Shown: positions 1-8,750 of the stretch, piece by piece
How the letters are laid out: the number at the start of each line of letters is the position of its first letter
Position numbering within the stretch: position 1 is the first letter of the stretch
Assembly (NCBI RefSeq): GCF_000955975.1
Contig: NZ_JYJF01000003.1
Location: 1 to 64,000, forward strand
Length of the DNA stretch: 64,000 bases
From: Saccharothrix sp. ST-888
GTDB lineage: Bacteria; Actinomycetota; Actinomycetes; Streptomycetales; Streptomycetaceae
Reading direction: 5' to 3'
Position numbers and translations under genes: made by a program
Notes under the pieces: model-generated
The model's database searches: none
What the model was told of the DNA's origin: nothing
Seen by the model: the letters and a program-made list of their open reading frames with translations, nothing else

Positions 1-9
1 CGGGCACGG

Positions 10-891
10 CTACAGGAACGCCCCGCTGGGGAGGTACGGCATCGGCGGCCGCATCCCCCGCAGGGCCAGGTACCCCCGGTTCGCCACGGTGAGCCCCAGC
101 TCCAGCCCGACGTCCACGGCCCACTCCTGCTCGGCGGTGAGGAACTCGACCCGGGCCTCCACCCCGTCGGGCACCCGGGCCAGCGCCTCCCGCAGCAGCC
201 GCACGGCGATCCGCTTCGAGGTCGCTGCGAGCAGCTTGACCGCACCGCCCTCCCGGTAGCAGTAGCCGCTGCCCGCCAGGGTGTCCGCAATCAGCAGCTC
301 CTCGAAGTGCGCCAGCAGGTACTCGTGGTCGACCCCGTGGGCGGCCCCGCGCAGCCGCCGGTCGACCGAGTCCAGCAGGTGGAAGTGGGTCGCGTTGCCC
401 GGGTGCACCGGAATGTCCCCCGGATCCAGCAGCCCGGCGCGGTCCACCGGCCCAGACAGCGCCATCGCCGGGTGCAGCGTGAACCCGGCTCGCCGGTAGC
501 GGCGGGCCGCCGCCGGGGACGGGGAGACGCACACCATCCCGCGCAGGCAGCCGCGCCCGTACTCGGTGGCCCGGTCCAGCAGCAGCCGTCCGACCCCCTT
601 GCCCTGGGCGCGCGGCAGCACCGCGTACAGCGAGAGCAGCCACAGGCCCTCCCGCCGCATCGCCAGTGCCACGCCGAGCGCCTCGCCGTCCTGCTCGGCG
701 ATCCAGCAGCCGCCGGGGTCGGAGCGCACCAGGTGCCGGGTGCGCGCCAGTTGCCGGACGGTTCGGCGGTCGTCGTCCGGCTCGCCCGCCGGAATGTCGA
801 AGAGGTCTCGGAAAGCGGCACGGGCGACCTGCTGTACCGCCCACGCGTCGGCAGGCGTGTCCTGCAGCTGACGAATGATCACGCTTTCCAT
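10..891 (-). CDS. GNAT family N-acetyltransferase
   Basis: Predicted 293-residue cytoplasmic acetyltransferase; substrate unknown. The acetyl-CoA binding signature RAQGKGVG lies at residues 94-101, preceded by the usual beta-strand run (LWLLSLYAVLP). The C-terminal ~150 residues look like a second, degenerate GNAT-like half, so it may be a tandem-GNAT protein. The ATG at 889-891 starts MESVIIRQL; the frame stays open far upstream, but that stretch is unlike protein and no better start is visible. The gene faces away from erpA. The family call is firm; no partner gene shows the substrate. Confidence 0.85.
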   Translation of the reverse strand: MESVIIRQLQDTPADAWAVQQVARAAFRDLFDIPAGEPDDDRRTVRQLARTRHLVRSDPGGCWIAEQDGEALGVALAMRREGLWLLSLYAVLPRAQGKGVGRLLLDRATEYGRGCLRGMVCVSPSPAAARRYRRAGFTLHPAMALSGPVDRAGLLDPGDIPVHPGNATHFHLLDSVDRRLRGAAHGVDHEYLLAHFEELLIADTLAGSGYCYREGGAVKLLAATSKRIAVRLLREALARVPDGVEARVEFLTAEQEWAVDVGLELGLTVANRGYLALRGMRPPMPYLPSGAFL

Positions 892-1092
892 CCTGACCGC
901 CGCACCTGCCGCGGGTAGGCCGTTTTGCCGGGATCGGGCACTCGGCAAGTACGCGCGGTGTGCGAGCATGGGTGCGTAGGGGAACCGGTTCCGTGAATCG
1001 CCCCCTCGGGAAAGAACCACCGACCGGAAATGAATCCGGGAGGCCGCTGGTTGGCACTGGCGGCACATTGTCGTCACAGACCGGGAGTAAGC

Positions 1093-1446
1093 ATGACCGT
1101 CCAGGACGAGACCACTGTCGAGAGTGGCATCCTCCTCACCGATGCCGCCGCGGCCAAGGTCAAGGGCCTGCTCGAGCAGGAGGGCCGCGACGACCTGGCG
1201 CTGCGCGTCGCCGTTCAGCCGGGTGGCTGCTCCGGCCTGCGCTACCAGCTGTTCTTCGACGAGCGTTCGCTCGACGGCGACGTCATCAAGGACTTCGGCG
1301 GCGTGAAGGTCGTCACCGACCGGATGAGCGCCCCGTACCTGGGCGGTGCGACCGTCGACTTCGTCGACACCATCGAGAAGCAGGGCTTCACCATCGACAA
1401 CCCGAACGCCACCGGCTCCTGCGCCTGCGGCGACTCCTTCAGCTAG
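1093..1446 (+). CDS. erpA: Iron-sulfur cluster carrier, ErpA/IscA (HesB) family
   Basis: 117-residue A-type carrier that would receive Fe-S clusters and pass them to apo-proteins in the cytoplasm. The three cluster-binding cysteines are present: C46 in QPGGCSG and C110/C112 in the C-terminal SCACGDSF. Length is normal for the family. The ATG at 1093 follows a GGGAG ribosome-binding site; an upstream in-frame ATG at 1030 would add unconserved residues. It lies about 2.7 kb from a cysteine desulfurase fusion, fitting a sulfur and Fe-S theme. Mycobacteria keep an A-type carrier near adoK and the qcr/cta genes (Rv2204c). Confidence 0.93.
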   Translation: MTVQDETTVESGILLTDAAAAKVKGLLEQEGRDDLALRVAVQPGGCSGLRYQLFFDERSLDGDVIKDFGGVKVVTDRMSAPYLGGATVDFVDTIEKQGFTIDNPNATGSCACGDSFS

Positions 1447-1487
1447 GTCCTGCGGCAGCTGCCCGGCAGCTGAGCGGCAACCTGCAC

Positions 1488-1523
1488 AGCGGCGGCCCCC
1501 GGGTGATCCCGGGGGCCGCCGCT
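1488..1523. terminator. Bidirectional hairpin terminator
   Basis: Perfect 16-bp inverted repeat (1488-1503 with 1508-1523) with a TGAT loop. It sits between the convergent ends of erpA and the lipoprotein gene. There is no clear T-tract, which is common for streptomycete terminators. Confidence 0.85.
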
Positions 1524-1571
1524 CGTTGTCCTCGACCTCGCCCGTGCGCTGCCGAGCTGGTGCGCTTCGGA

Positions 1572-2165
1572 CTACTGCGGGCCACCGATCGGCGGCGGGT
1601 CCATCGACAGGGTCTGACCGGTGCTGATGTCCACCACCTTGCGGCCGGCCAGCGGGTGCTGCAGCTTGGCCGTCACCGAGTTCCGCTTGACCAGGGCCGG
1701 GCACGCCCGGCCGCGGGGCGCGGTCTCGGTGATCACCACCCGGACGTCCACCTCGCCCTGCTTGGACTCGTCGGCCTTCAGCCCGTAGGTGTCGCAGACC
1801 CCGCCGTAGAACCAGACCGACAGCTGGTCGTCCTGGGCCTGGTAGGCGAGCGCGGGCAGCTTGACGGGCGCGGGCTCGCCGACCGCGATGCCGGGACCGC
1901 TCGGCGAGGTGCCGGGGCCGGAGGCGCTGGGGTCCGGCGTGGCGGGCGCCGTCGGGCTCGCGGTCGGGGTGGGGGCCGCGCCGGAGGGCGCCGCCGTGGT
2001 CGGCGAAGGGCTCGTCGGGGCCCCGGCGGCCGTGCCCGAACCCGTGCCGGACCCGCACCCGGCGACCGCACCGACGGCGAGCACCAGCCCGGCCAGGACC
2101 GTCGCCCGGCGCCGAACTCGCCCGCGCACGGGCCGGACCGTTACGGCTGAGGTGTTCTCGTCCAT
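1572..2165 (-). CDS. Secreted lipoprotein of unknown function
   Basis: 197 residues. The N terminus has positive charges (RGRVRRR), a hydrophobic segment and a lipobox ending VAGC, so it should be exported and lipid-anchored. A long Pro/Ser/Thr/Ala-rich linker follows (about residues 40-95), then a compact domain of about 100 residues with two cysteines that I do not recognise. The ATG at 2163-2165 has a strong GGGAGGAAG site; an ATG 39 nt further upstream in frame is less likely. No function is inferred. Confidence 0.8.
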   Translation of the reverse strand: MDENTSAVTVRPVRGRVRRRATVLAGLVLAVGAVAGCGSGTGSGTAAGAPTSPSPTTAAPSGAAPTPTASPTAPATPDPSASGPGTSPSGPGIAVGEPAPVKLPALAYQAQDDQLSVWFYGGVCDTYGLKADESKQGEVDVRVVITETAPRGRACPALVKRNSVTAKLQHPLAGRKVVDISTGQTLSMDPPPIGGPQ

Positions 2166-2270
2166 GCTGTGACTTCCTCCCGAGGGCTCGCGCTCCGCCA
2201 CCACAGCGGCGCTGCGCGGATCTGACGTGCCCCGGGCGGATCCGGTTCCCGCACGCTGCTGCGGCGGCGG

Positions 2271-2519
2271 TCAGCTCCCGTACTCGGGCATCTGCGCCAC
2301 CAGCTTCCGGGCGCGGGACGGTACCGACACCCCCGCAGGCCGCGGCGCGACGGCGGCCTGCGGAGCACTGCCGGACGGCGGCCAGAACCGGCCCAGCCGC
2401 CGGGAGGAGCTGACCAGGGAGGCAAGGGAGTCGCCCTCGAGCTCACCCGTCCAGGAGCGGGCGGACGACCGGGACGCGCTGGGCCGCAGCGCGGGTGATT
2501 TGGCCATCATCGGTGTCAT
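2271..2519 (-). CDS. Small hypothetical protein
   Basis: 82 residues from the ATG at 2517-2519 (MTPMMAKSPALR), with GGAG 2 nt upstream, so an internal ATG (MMAKS or MAKS) may be the true start. Codon third positions are strongly G/C, supporting real coding. The protein is basic and rich in Ser/Arg/Pro, with no domain I recognise, no signal peptide and no membrane segment. It lies on the same strand as and upstream of the lipoprotein gene, and is divergent from adoK. It could also be a chance high-GC frame. Confidence 0.5.
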   Translation of the reverse strand: MTPMMAKSPALRPSASRSSARSWTGELEGDSLASLVSSSRRLGRFWPPSGSAPQAAVAPRPAGVSVPSRARKLVAQMPEYGS

Positions 2520-2741
2520 CGCTCCGATCGCCGAGCCGTGGCGCACCTGCCACGGGCCTGGGGCCGACAGGGCCCTATGACTGCGACCCTAGGCCGCCGT
2601 CGGGCACCGAACCAGGGGTACCCGTGGGTAGTACTCGTTCGAGTGGCCGAATAGGAAGTACAGGGACGGCACCGGCGCCCGGTACCGTTGGAGGGTTCTG
2701 TCAACAGCTTTCCCGGCCCAGAGCCTCCAGAGGAGACCTTC

Positions 2742-3719
2742 GTGCGCATCGCCGTCGCCGGCTCGATTGCCACCGACCATCTGACGACCTTCCCGGGCCG
2801 CTTCGCCGACCAGCTGGTCGCCGAGCAGCTGCACACGGTGTCGCTGTCGTTCCTGGTGGACACCCTGGACATCCGCCGTGGCGGGGTCGCCCCGAACATC
2901 TCCTTCGGCATGGGCGTGCTCGGCCTGCGCCCGATCCTGGTCGGCGCCGCCGGGGCGGACTTCCACGAGTACCGCAGCTGGCTGCAGCGGAACAACGTCG
3001 ACACCGACTCGGTGCACATCTCCGAGACCCGGCACACCGCCCGCTTCATGTGCACCACCGACCAGGACCACAACCAGATCGCGTCGTTCTACACCGGCGC
3101 GATGGCCGAGGCCCGCAACATCGAGCTCAAGCCGATCGCCGACCGCGTCGGCGGCCTCGACCTGGTCCTGATCGGTGCCGACGACCCGGCCGCGATGGTC
3201 CGCCACACCCAGGAGTGCCGCACCCGCGGCTACGCCTTCGCCGCCGACCCCTCCCAGCAGCTGGCCCGCTTGGAGGGCGAGGACATCCGGGAGATCGTGA
3301 ACGGCGCCGCGTACCTGTTCACCAACGAGTACGAGGCCGCGCTGATCGAGTCCAAGACCGGCTGGGACGCGGACGAGATCCTCCGCCGGGTCGGCATCCG
3401 GATCACCACGCTCGGCGCCAAGGGCGTCCGGATCCAGCGCGAGACCGAGCCGGACATCACGGTCGGCTGCCCGACCGAGGAGCGCAAGGCCGACCCGACC
3501 GGCGTCGGCGACGGCTTCCGGGCCGGCTTCCTGGCCGGCCTCTCCTGGGACCTCGGTCTGGAGCGCTCCGCCCAGCTCGGCTGCATGCTCGCCACCCTGG
3601 TGATCGAGACCGTCGGCACCCAGGAGTACGAGCTGCGCCACGGCCACTTCCTGGACCGCTTCGCCGCGGCCTACGGTGACGAGGCCGCCGCCGAGATCCG
3701 CGGCAAGCTGGTCAAGTAG
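2742..3719 (+). CDS. adoK: Adenosine kinase (PfkB/ribokinase family)
   Basis: 325 residues. The whole protein reads closely like mycobacterial AdoK (Rv2202c), a PfkB-fold kinase that phosphorylates adenosine to AMP using ATP. Shared landmarks are the N-terminal GSIATDHL, the GGVAPN substrate region and the C-terminal DPTGVGDGFRAGF, with the catalytic Asp at 257. The GTG at 2742 lies 6 nt after AGGAG; an upstream ATG (2688) is not preceded by a comparable site. Generic annotation would be carbohydrate kinase, but likeness to AdoK makes nucleoside salvage the better call. It is convergent with the desulfurase fusion across a hairpin. Confidence 0.88.
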   Translation: MRIAVAGSIATDHLTTFPGRFADQLVAEQLHTVSLSFLVDTLDIRRGGVAPNISFGMGVLGLRPILVGAAGADFHEYRSWLQRNNVDTDSVHISETRHTARFMCTTDQDHNQIASFYTGAMAEARNIELKPIADRVGGLDLVLIGADDPAAMVRHTQECRTRGYAFAADPSQQLARLEGEDIREIVNGAAYLFTNEYEAALIESKTGWDADEILRRVGIRITTLGAKGVRIQRETEPDITVGCPTEERKADPTGVGDGFRAGFLAGLSWDLGLERSAQLGCMLATLVIETVGTQEYELRHGHFLDRFAAAYGDEAAAEIRGKLVK

Positions 3720-3726
3720 TCGCGTC

Positions 3727-3763
3727 CCGGCTGAGGCCGCGCCGCAGGTGCGACCTCAGCCGG
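3727..3763. terminator. Hairpin between convergent genes, overlapping a stop codon
   Basis: Ten-bp inverted repeat (3727-3736 with 3754-3763). The right arm contains the TGA stop of the minus-strand desulfurase gene, and the left arm begins 8 nt after the adoK stop. Confidence 0.75.
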
Positions 3764-5153
3764 CCCGGCGGACCAGGTACGCCGAGCCCCGGTCCCGGCC
3801 GTAGTCGGCGGCCGGGGCCTCGCCCAGGTACTCCTGCCCGCGCATCTCGCACCAGGCGGGGATGTCCAGCCGGGCCGCCTCGTCGTCGGACAGCACCGCG
3901 ACCGTGCCGCCCACCGGTACCGTGCCGATCCGCTTGGCCAGCTCGATCACCGGCAGCGGGCAGCGCTTCCCCAGGGTGTCCAGCACCAGGCTGTCCAGCA
4001 CCGGCCCCGGCCCCGGCCCCGGCGCCGGCAGATCGAGCCCGAGCGGCGCCCGCACCCCCGCCACCACCTCGGGCAGGACGGTCAGGAAGCGGTCGACGTC
4101 CGCCTCGGCCACCCCGTAGGGGAGCGAGACGCGGACGTTGCCCTCGGTCAGTACGCCCATCGCCGCGAGCACATGGCTGGGCGTCAACGTGCTGGAGGTG
4201 CAGGAGGAGCCGGAGGAGACCGCGAACCCGGCCTTGTCCAGTTCGGTCAGCAACACCTCGCCGTCGACGTAGAGACAGGAGAAGGTGACAAGGTGCGGAA
4301 GCCTTCGCACCGGGTCGCCGACCACCTCCACCTCCGGCACCAGCCGGGGCACCTGCGCCCGGATCCGGTCCACCAGCGCGTGCAGCCGGGCGTTCTCCCG
4401 CTCGGCCTCGGCCCGGACCGCCCGCAGCGACGCCGCCGCGGCCACGACCGCGGGCAGATTGACGTATCCGGGCACCCGGCCGCCCTCGCGCTCGTCGGCG
4501 GGCAGCGGTGAGACGTACCTGACGCCCTTGCGGACCGCGAGCACCCCGACCCCGGCCGGGCCGCCCCACTTGTGGGCACTGGCCGTCAGCAGCGACCAGC
4601 CGGCGGGCACCGGCAGCCGGCCCGTGCTCTGCGCGGCGTCCACCAGCAGCGGCACCCCGCCGATCGCGGCGGCGGTCTCGGTGACCGGCTGCACCGTGCC
4701 GACCTCGTGGTTGGCCGACTGCAGCACCGCCAGCGCGGTGTCCGGGCGGAGCGCGGCGGCGAAGTCCCTGGTGGTGACCAGCCCGTTGCGGTCGACCGCG
4801 ACCTCGCTCACCTCGCCGCCCGAGGCGGCGTGCAGTTCCGCGGTGTGCAGCACGCTGGAGTGCTCGACGGCGGAGTGCACCAGGTGACGGCCTGTCCGGC
4901 GGCGTCCGGCCAGCGCACCGAGGATGCCGAGCTGGACGGCCTGGGTGCCGCTCGCGGTGAACGAGATCTCGTCCGGTCGCGCACCCAGGACCTCGGCGAC
5001 CGTCTCCCGGGCCGCGTCCAGCAGCATCCGGGCCTGCCGGCCGGACCGGTACAGCCGGGCCGGGTCCGCCCATCCCTCGTCGAGTGCGGCGTTCAGCGCC
5101 TGCCGGGCGACGGGATGCAGCGGAGCGGTCGAGGCCACGTCGAAGTAGGACAC
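3756..5153 (-). CDS. Cysteine desulfurase fused to a C-terminal TusA sulfur-carrier domain
   Basis: 465 residues. Residues 1-370 form a NifS/IscS-type PLP enzyme that removes sulfur from cysteine as a persulfide: PLP lysine K195 in SAHKWGG, catalytic C318 in SSGSSCTSS. A Pro/Gly linker (about 376-384) leads to a TusA/SirA domain with the sulfur-accepting cysteine C398 in KRCPLP. The enzyme could therefore hand its persulfide directly to its own carrier domain. The final acceptor (tRNA thiolation, molybdenum cofactor or Fe-S assembly) is not shown here. The GTG start at 5151-5153 has no Shine-Dalgarno; a GATACT hexamer 7 nt upstream suggests a leaderless transcript. Confidence 0.92.
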   Translation of the reverse strand: MSYFDVASTAPLHPVARQALNAALDEGWADPARLYRSGRQARMLLDAARETVAEVLGARPDEISFTASGTQAVQLGILGALAGRRRTGRHLVHSAVEHSSVLHTAELHAASGGEVSEVAVDRNGLVTTRDFAAALRPDTALAVLQSANHEVGTVQPVTETAAAIGGVPLLVDAAQSTGRLPVPAGWSLLTASAHKWGGPAGVGVLAVRKGVRYVSPLPADEREGGRVPGYVNLPAVVAAAASLRAVRAEAERENARLHALVDRIRAQVPRLVPEVEVVGDPVRRLPHLVTFSCLYVDGEVLLTELDKAGFAVSSGSSCTSSTLTPSHVLAAMGVLTEGNVRVSLPYGVAEADVDRFLTVLPEVVAGVRAPLGLDLPAPGPGPGPVLDSLVLDTLGKRCPLPVIELAKRIGTVPVGGTVAVLSDDEAARLDIPAWCEMRGQEYLGEAPAADYGRDRGSAYLVRRAG

Positions 5154-5501
5154 GTACGACAGTATCCAGGTCTCACCCCCCGTCAGCTGTCCGGGATCGA
5201 CTGACCCCGTTTGTCCGATTCGCGCAGGCTCGACGATCCGTCACCCGTGTGCCGCAGTGCCATCCCACGATTGGGTGTGCGAGGCTCGAATGCCCACGGT
5301 GACCTGGGAGTCCGTGCCTGCCGGGGCTGATCGGGTAGGCGGGCGGCGCGTTAGCGGGACCTGCCCGTCAGGAGCGCATAAGGCTGGAGTAGGGTTTGGC
5401 CCGCATAAGCATTCAAACCGTGCCCGTGGCCGGGTCGCCGGGGAGGCGCACAGTACTCCCGGGGCGACGCGATCGCGGGCGAGACTTCGGGAAGGCGCTA
5501 C
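5154..5501. other. Intergenic promoter region, desulfurase / ctaC
   Basis: 348 bp between divergent genes, with no convincing ORF. On the minus strand GATACT (5166-5161) lies 7 nt before the desulfurase GTG. On the plus strand a possible -10 TAGGGT (5390-5395) lies about 106 nt before ctaC, implying a leader of about 100 nt; no good -35 is visible. Confidence 0.5.
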
Positions 5502-6353
5502 GTGAGTCCCAACGGCTCCGACCGCTCGCCGCGGCGCACGATGCGGCGGAAGCTGCCTCAGGCGCTGGCACTGGGCCTCGTCATCGCGACCGCTACCGGC
5601 TGCTCGGCCAATGACCTGCCCAGGCTTGGCCTCCCGTCGCCCGTCACCAAGGAAGGCCCGCTGGTCCTCCACATGTGGCAGGGCTCGTGGATTGCGGCGC
5701 TGGTAGTCGGCGCACTGATGTGGGGTCTGATCATCTGGAGCGTGATCTTCCACCGGCGCAGCCGCACCAAGGTGGAGATCCCCGCTCAGACCCGGTACAA
5801 CGTCCCGATCGAGGCGCTGTACACCGCGGTCCCCATCGTCATCGTCTCGGTGCTGTTCTACTTCGTCGCTCGCGACGAGTCTCGACTCACCCAGCTCTCC
5901 GCCAAGCCGCAGCACACGATCAACGTGGTCGGCTTCCAGTGGAGCTGGGCGTTCAACTACGAGAACAGCGAGCACCCCGACCCGGCGAACACCAACGCCG
6001 CGTACGAGGTCGGTACTCCTGCCGAGGCGCCGACGCTGTACCTGCCGATCAACGAGTCGGTGCAGTTCCGCCTTACCTCGCGGGACGTCATCCACGACTT
6101 CTGGCCCGTCAACTTCATGATGAAGATGGACGTCGTGCCGGGCGTGGTCAACAGCTTCGAGGTCACTCCGACCTCGTACGGCACCTTCCGGGGCAAGTGC
6201 GCCGAGCTCTGTGGCGTGGACCACTCCCGGATGCTGTTCAACGTCAAGGTGGTCTCGCACGACGAGTACGAGCAGCACCTGAAGGAGCTCCAGGCCAAGG
6301 GCCAGAGCGGCGCGGTGCCCTCCGGCATCACGGGCATTGAAGGTGAGAAGTGA
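5502..6353 (+). CDS. ctaC: Cytochrome c oxidase subunit II (aa3-type), lipoprotein
   Basis: 283 residues. This is the subunit of the terminal aa3 oxidase that takes electrons from the cytochrome cc domain of QcrC into the CuA centre. A signal segment ends in a lipobox (ATGC, C34). Two transmembrane helices follow, then an extracytoplasmic cupredoxin domain carrying the CuA ligands C233-A-E-L-C237 with H241 and M244. Start is GTG at 5502 after GAAGG. The stop overlaps the ctaD start by 4 nt, implying translational coupling in a ctaC-ctaD-ctaF operon. Confidence 0.97.
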   Translation: MSPNGSDRSPRRTMRRKLPQALALGLVIATATGCSANDLPRLGLPSPVTKEGPLVLHMWQGSWIAALVVGALMWGLIIWSVIFHRRSRTKVEIPAQTRYNVPIEALYTAVPIVIVSVLFYFVARDESRLTQLSAKPQHTINVVGFQWSWAFNYENSEHPDPANTNAAYEVGTPAEAPTLYLPINESVQFRLTSRDVIHDFWPVNFMMKMDVVPGVVNSFEVTPTSYGTFRGKCAELCGVDHSRMLFNVKVVSHDEYEQHLKELQAKGQSGAVPSGITGIEGEK

Positions 6354-8125
6354 CTATCCTCAACGAGCCCGCCGCCGCCGGCGGGGCATCCGGGGTCACG
6401 GCAGGCGGGGCCACACGGACCCGCAAGCCAGGCTCCACGATCATCAAGTGGCTGACCACCACGGACCACAAGACGATCGGCACGATGTACCTCGGTACCT
6501 CGTTCGCGTTCTTCCTGATCGGCGGCATCCTCGCCCTGGTCATGCGCGCCGAGCTGGCTCGTCCCGGGACGCAGATCCTGTCGAACGAGCAGTTCAACCA
6601 GGCGTTCACGATGCACGGCACGATCATGCTGCTGATGTTCGCGACGCCGCTGTTCGCGGGTTTCGCGAACTGGATCATGCCGCTCCAGATCGGCGCCCCT
6701 GACGTCGCCTTCCCGCGCCTGAACATGTTCGCCTACTGGCTGTACCTGTTCGGCTCGGTCATCGCGGTGGCCGGTTTCCTCACCCCGCAGGGTGCCGCCG
6801 ACTTCGGCTGGTTCGCGTACTCGCCGCTGTCGGACGCGGTCCGCTCGCCGGGTGTCGGCGCCGACATGTGGATCATGGGTCTGGCCTTCTCCGGCTTCGG
6901 CACGATCCTCGGTGCGGTCAACTTCATCACCACGATCATCTGCATGCGCGCGCCCGGCATGACGATGTTCCGGATGTCGATCTTCGTCTGGAACGTCCTG
7001 CTGACCGCCGTGCTGGTCCTGCTGGCCTTCCCGGTCCTCGCGGCCGCGCTGTTCGCCCTGGAGGCGGACCGCAAGTTCGGGGCGCACGTCTTCGACCCGG
7101 CCAACGGTGGTGCACTGCTCTGGCAGCACCTCTTCTGGTTCTTCGGTCACCCCGAGGTGTACATCATCGCGCTGCCGTTCTTCGGCATCGTGTCGGAGAT
7201 CATCCCGGTCTTCAGCCGCAAGCCGATGTTCGGCTACTCCGGTCTGATCGCGGCCACCATCGCGATCGCCGGTCTGTCCGTGACGGTGTGGGCGCACCAC
7301 ATGTACGTCACCGGACAGGTGCTGCTGCCGTTCTTCTCCTTCATGACCTTCCTGATCGCGGTCCCGACCGGTGTGAAGTTCTTCAACTGGGTCGGCACCA
7401 TGTGGAAGGGCTCGCTGAGCTTCGAGACCCCGATGCTCTGGACGGTCGGCTTCCTGGTCACCTTCCTCTTCGGTGGTCTGACCGGTGTCCTGCTGGCCTC
7501 CCCGCCGATCGACTTCCACGTCTCGGACTCGTACTTCGTCGTCGCCCACTTCCACTACGTGGTCTTCGGCACCGTCGTCTTCGCGATGTTCGCCGGCTTC
7601 CACTTCTGGTGGCCGAAGATGACCGGCAAGATGCTCGACGAGCGACTTGGCAAGATCACCTTCTGGACGCTGTTCATCGGCTTCCACAGCACCTTCCTGG
7701 TGCAGCACTGGCTGGGTGCCGAGGGCATGCCGCGTCGTTACGCGGACTACCTGGCCTCGGACGGCTTCACCACGCTGAACACCGTCTCCACCATCGGTTC
7801 GTTCCTGCTCGGCCTGTCGATCCTGCCGTTCCTCTACAACGTCTGGAAGACCGCCAAGTACGGCGAGAAGGTCGAGGTCGACGACCCGTGGGGTTACGGC
7901 CGTTCGCTGGAGTGGGCGACCTCCTGCCCGCCGCCGCGGCACAACTTCCTCACCCTGCCCCGGATCCGTTCGGAATCCCCGGCATTCGACCTGCACCACC
8001 CGGAGATCGCCGCGCTGGACTACCTGGAGAACCACGGTGAGCCGGCCAAGCACTTCGAGGGTGTGACCCCCGCGCAGTACGACCGCCCGCCGCTGGGCAA
8101 GGGCAAGAAGGGTGGCGACGCCTGA
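6350..8125 (+). CDS. ctaD: Cytochrome c oxidase subunit I (aa3-type)
   Basis: 591 residues, the catalytic haem-copper subunit that reduces O2 to water and pumps protons. About twelve hydrophobic helices are visible. Key motifs: TMHGTIM (haem a ligand), FFGHPEVYIIALP (CuB His and the Tyr of the His-Tyr crosslink), WAHHMY (two CuB His), and VAHFHYVVFG (haem a3 and haem a His). Length is typical for actinobacteria. The GTG start overlaps the ctaC stop (GTGA). The stop overlaps the ctaF start by 1 nt. Confidence 0.98.
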   Translation: MTILNEPAAAGGASGVTAGGATRTRKPGSTIIKWLTTTDHKTIGTMYLGTSFAFFLIGGILALVMRAELARPGTQILSNEQFNQAFTMHGTIMLLMFATPLFAGFANWIMPLQIGAPDVAFPRLNMFAYWLYLFGSVIAVAGFLTPQGAADFGWFAYSPLSDAVRSPGVGADMWIMGLAFSGFGTILGAVNFITTIICMRAPGMTMFRMSIFVWNVLLTAVLVLLAFPVLAAALFALEADRKFGAHVFDPANGGALLWQHLFWFFGHPEVYIIALPFFGIVSEIIPVFSRKPMFGYSGLIAATIAIAGLSVTVWAHHMYVTGQVLLPFFSFMTFLIAVPTGVKFFNWVGTMWKGSLSFETPMLWTVGFLVTFLFGGLTGVLLASPPIDFHVSDSYFVVAHFHYVVFGTVVFAMFAGFHFWWPKMTGKMLDERLGKITFWTLFIGFHSTFLVQHWLGAEGMPRRYADYLASDGFTTLNTVSTIGSFLLGLSILPFLYNVWKTAKYGEKVEVDDPWGYGRSLEWATSCPPPRHNFLTLPRIRSESPAFDLHHPEIAALDYLENHGEPAKHFEGVTPAQYDRPPLGKGKKGGDA

Positions 8126-8541
8126 TGAAGGAACAGGGAAAGATCTTCCTGGGCCTCGCCGTCTTCGTGCTGGCGATCGCCATCACCTACGGCCTGTGGA
8201 CGACCCACTCCCACCACGGCATCGAGGCGGCCGGTACCACCGCGCTCTTCCTCGCCTTCGCGCTGTGTGGGTTCATCGGGTACTACCTCGCCTTCACCGC
8301 CCGCCGGGTGGACAGCGGCGCCGGTGACAACCCCGAGGCCGAGGTCGCGGACGACGCCGGTGAGCTGGGCTTCTTCGCCCCGCACAGCTGGCAGCCGCTC
8401 TCGCTGGCGGTCGGTGGCGCGCTGGCCTTCCTGGGCGTCATCTTCGGCTGGTGGCTGCTGTTCTGGTCGATTCCGATCATCCTGATCGGTCTCTACGGCT
8501 GGGTCTTCGAGTTCTACCGGGGCGAGGACCAGAACCAGTAG
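8125..8541 (+). CDS. ctaF: Cytochrome c oxidase subunit IV, actinobacterial type
   Basis: 138-residue small membrane subunit specific to actinobacterial aa3 oxidases and part of the bcc-aa3 supercomplex. Four hydrophobic segments are visible in two pairs, separated by an acidic loop (NPEAEVADDAGE). The TGATG junction with ctaD indicates tight coupling. It is the last gene of the ctaCDF operon and is followed at once by a strong hairpin. Confidence 0.95.
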   Translation: MKEQGKIFLGLAVFVLAIAITYGLWTTHSHHGIEAAGTTALFLAFALCGFIGYYLAFTARRVDSGAGDNPEAEVADDAGELGFFAPHSWQPLSLAVGGALAFLGVIFGWWLLFWSIPIILIGLYGWVFEFYRGEDQNQ

Positions 8542-8558
8542 GTCCGGTCTTCTCTCCA

Positions 8559-8602
8559 GGCGCCGGGCCGGGCATCCCTTCGGGGGTGTCCGGCCCGGCG
8601 CC
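8559..8602 (+). terminator. Terminator of ctaCDF
   Basis: Perfect 13-bp GC-rich stem (8559-8571 with 8590-8602), 18-nt loop, starting 17 nt after the ctaF stop. Confidence 0.85.
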
Positions 8603-8750
8603 GTTCTGTCGGTCGAATGAGTCCATCGGGATGTATCGCTTACCCGTTCGGTGCAGTCGGACCCCGCAGCGGTCGTCCGTGGGGCAGCGCCTTCCTACGC
8701 TCGGGACCATCGTCCGAATCCTCTTCTGGGTGTAACCCCTGGAGGCAGCG

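Noticed and set aside
10..2058. A single 682-residue minus-strand open frame spanning the GNAT gene and beyond
   Set aside because: Only the part after 891 looks like protein; the rest is antisense to erpA and overlaps the lipoprotein gene in another frame. High GC makes long spurious frames common.
5957..8053. 698-residue open frame antisense to ctaC and ctaD
   Set aside because: Arg/Glu/His/Gln-rich composition and exact antisense position to two clear oxidase genes mark it as a shadow.
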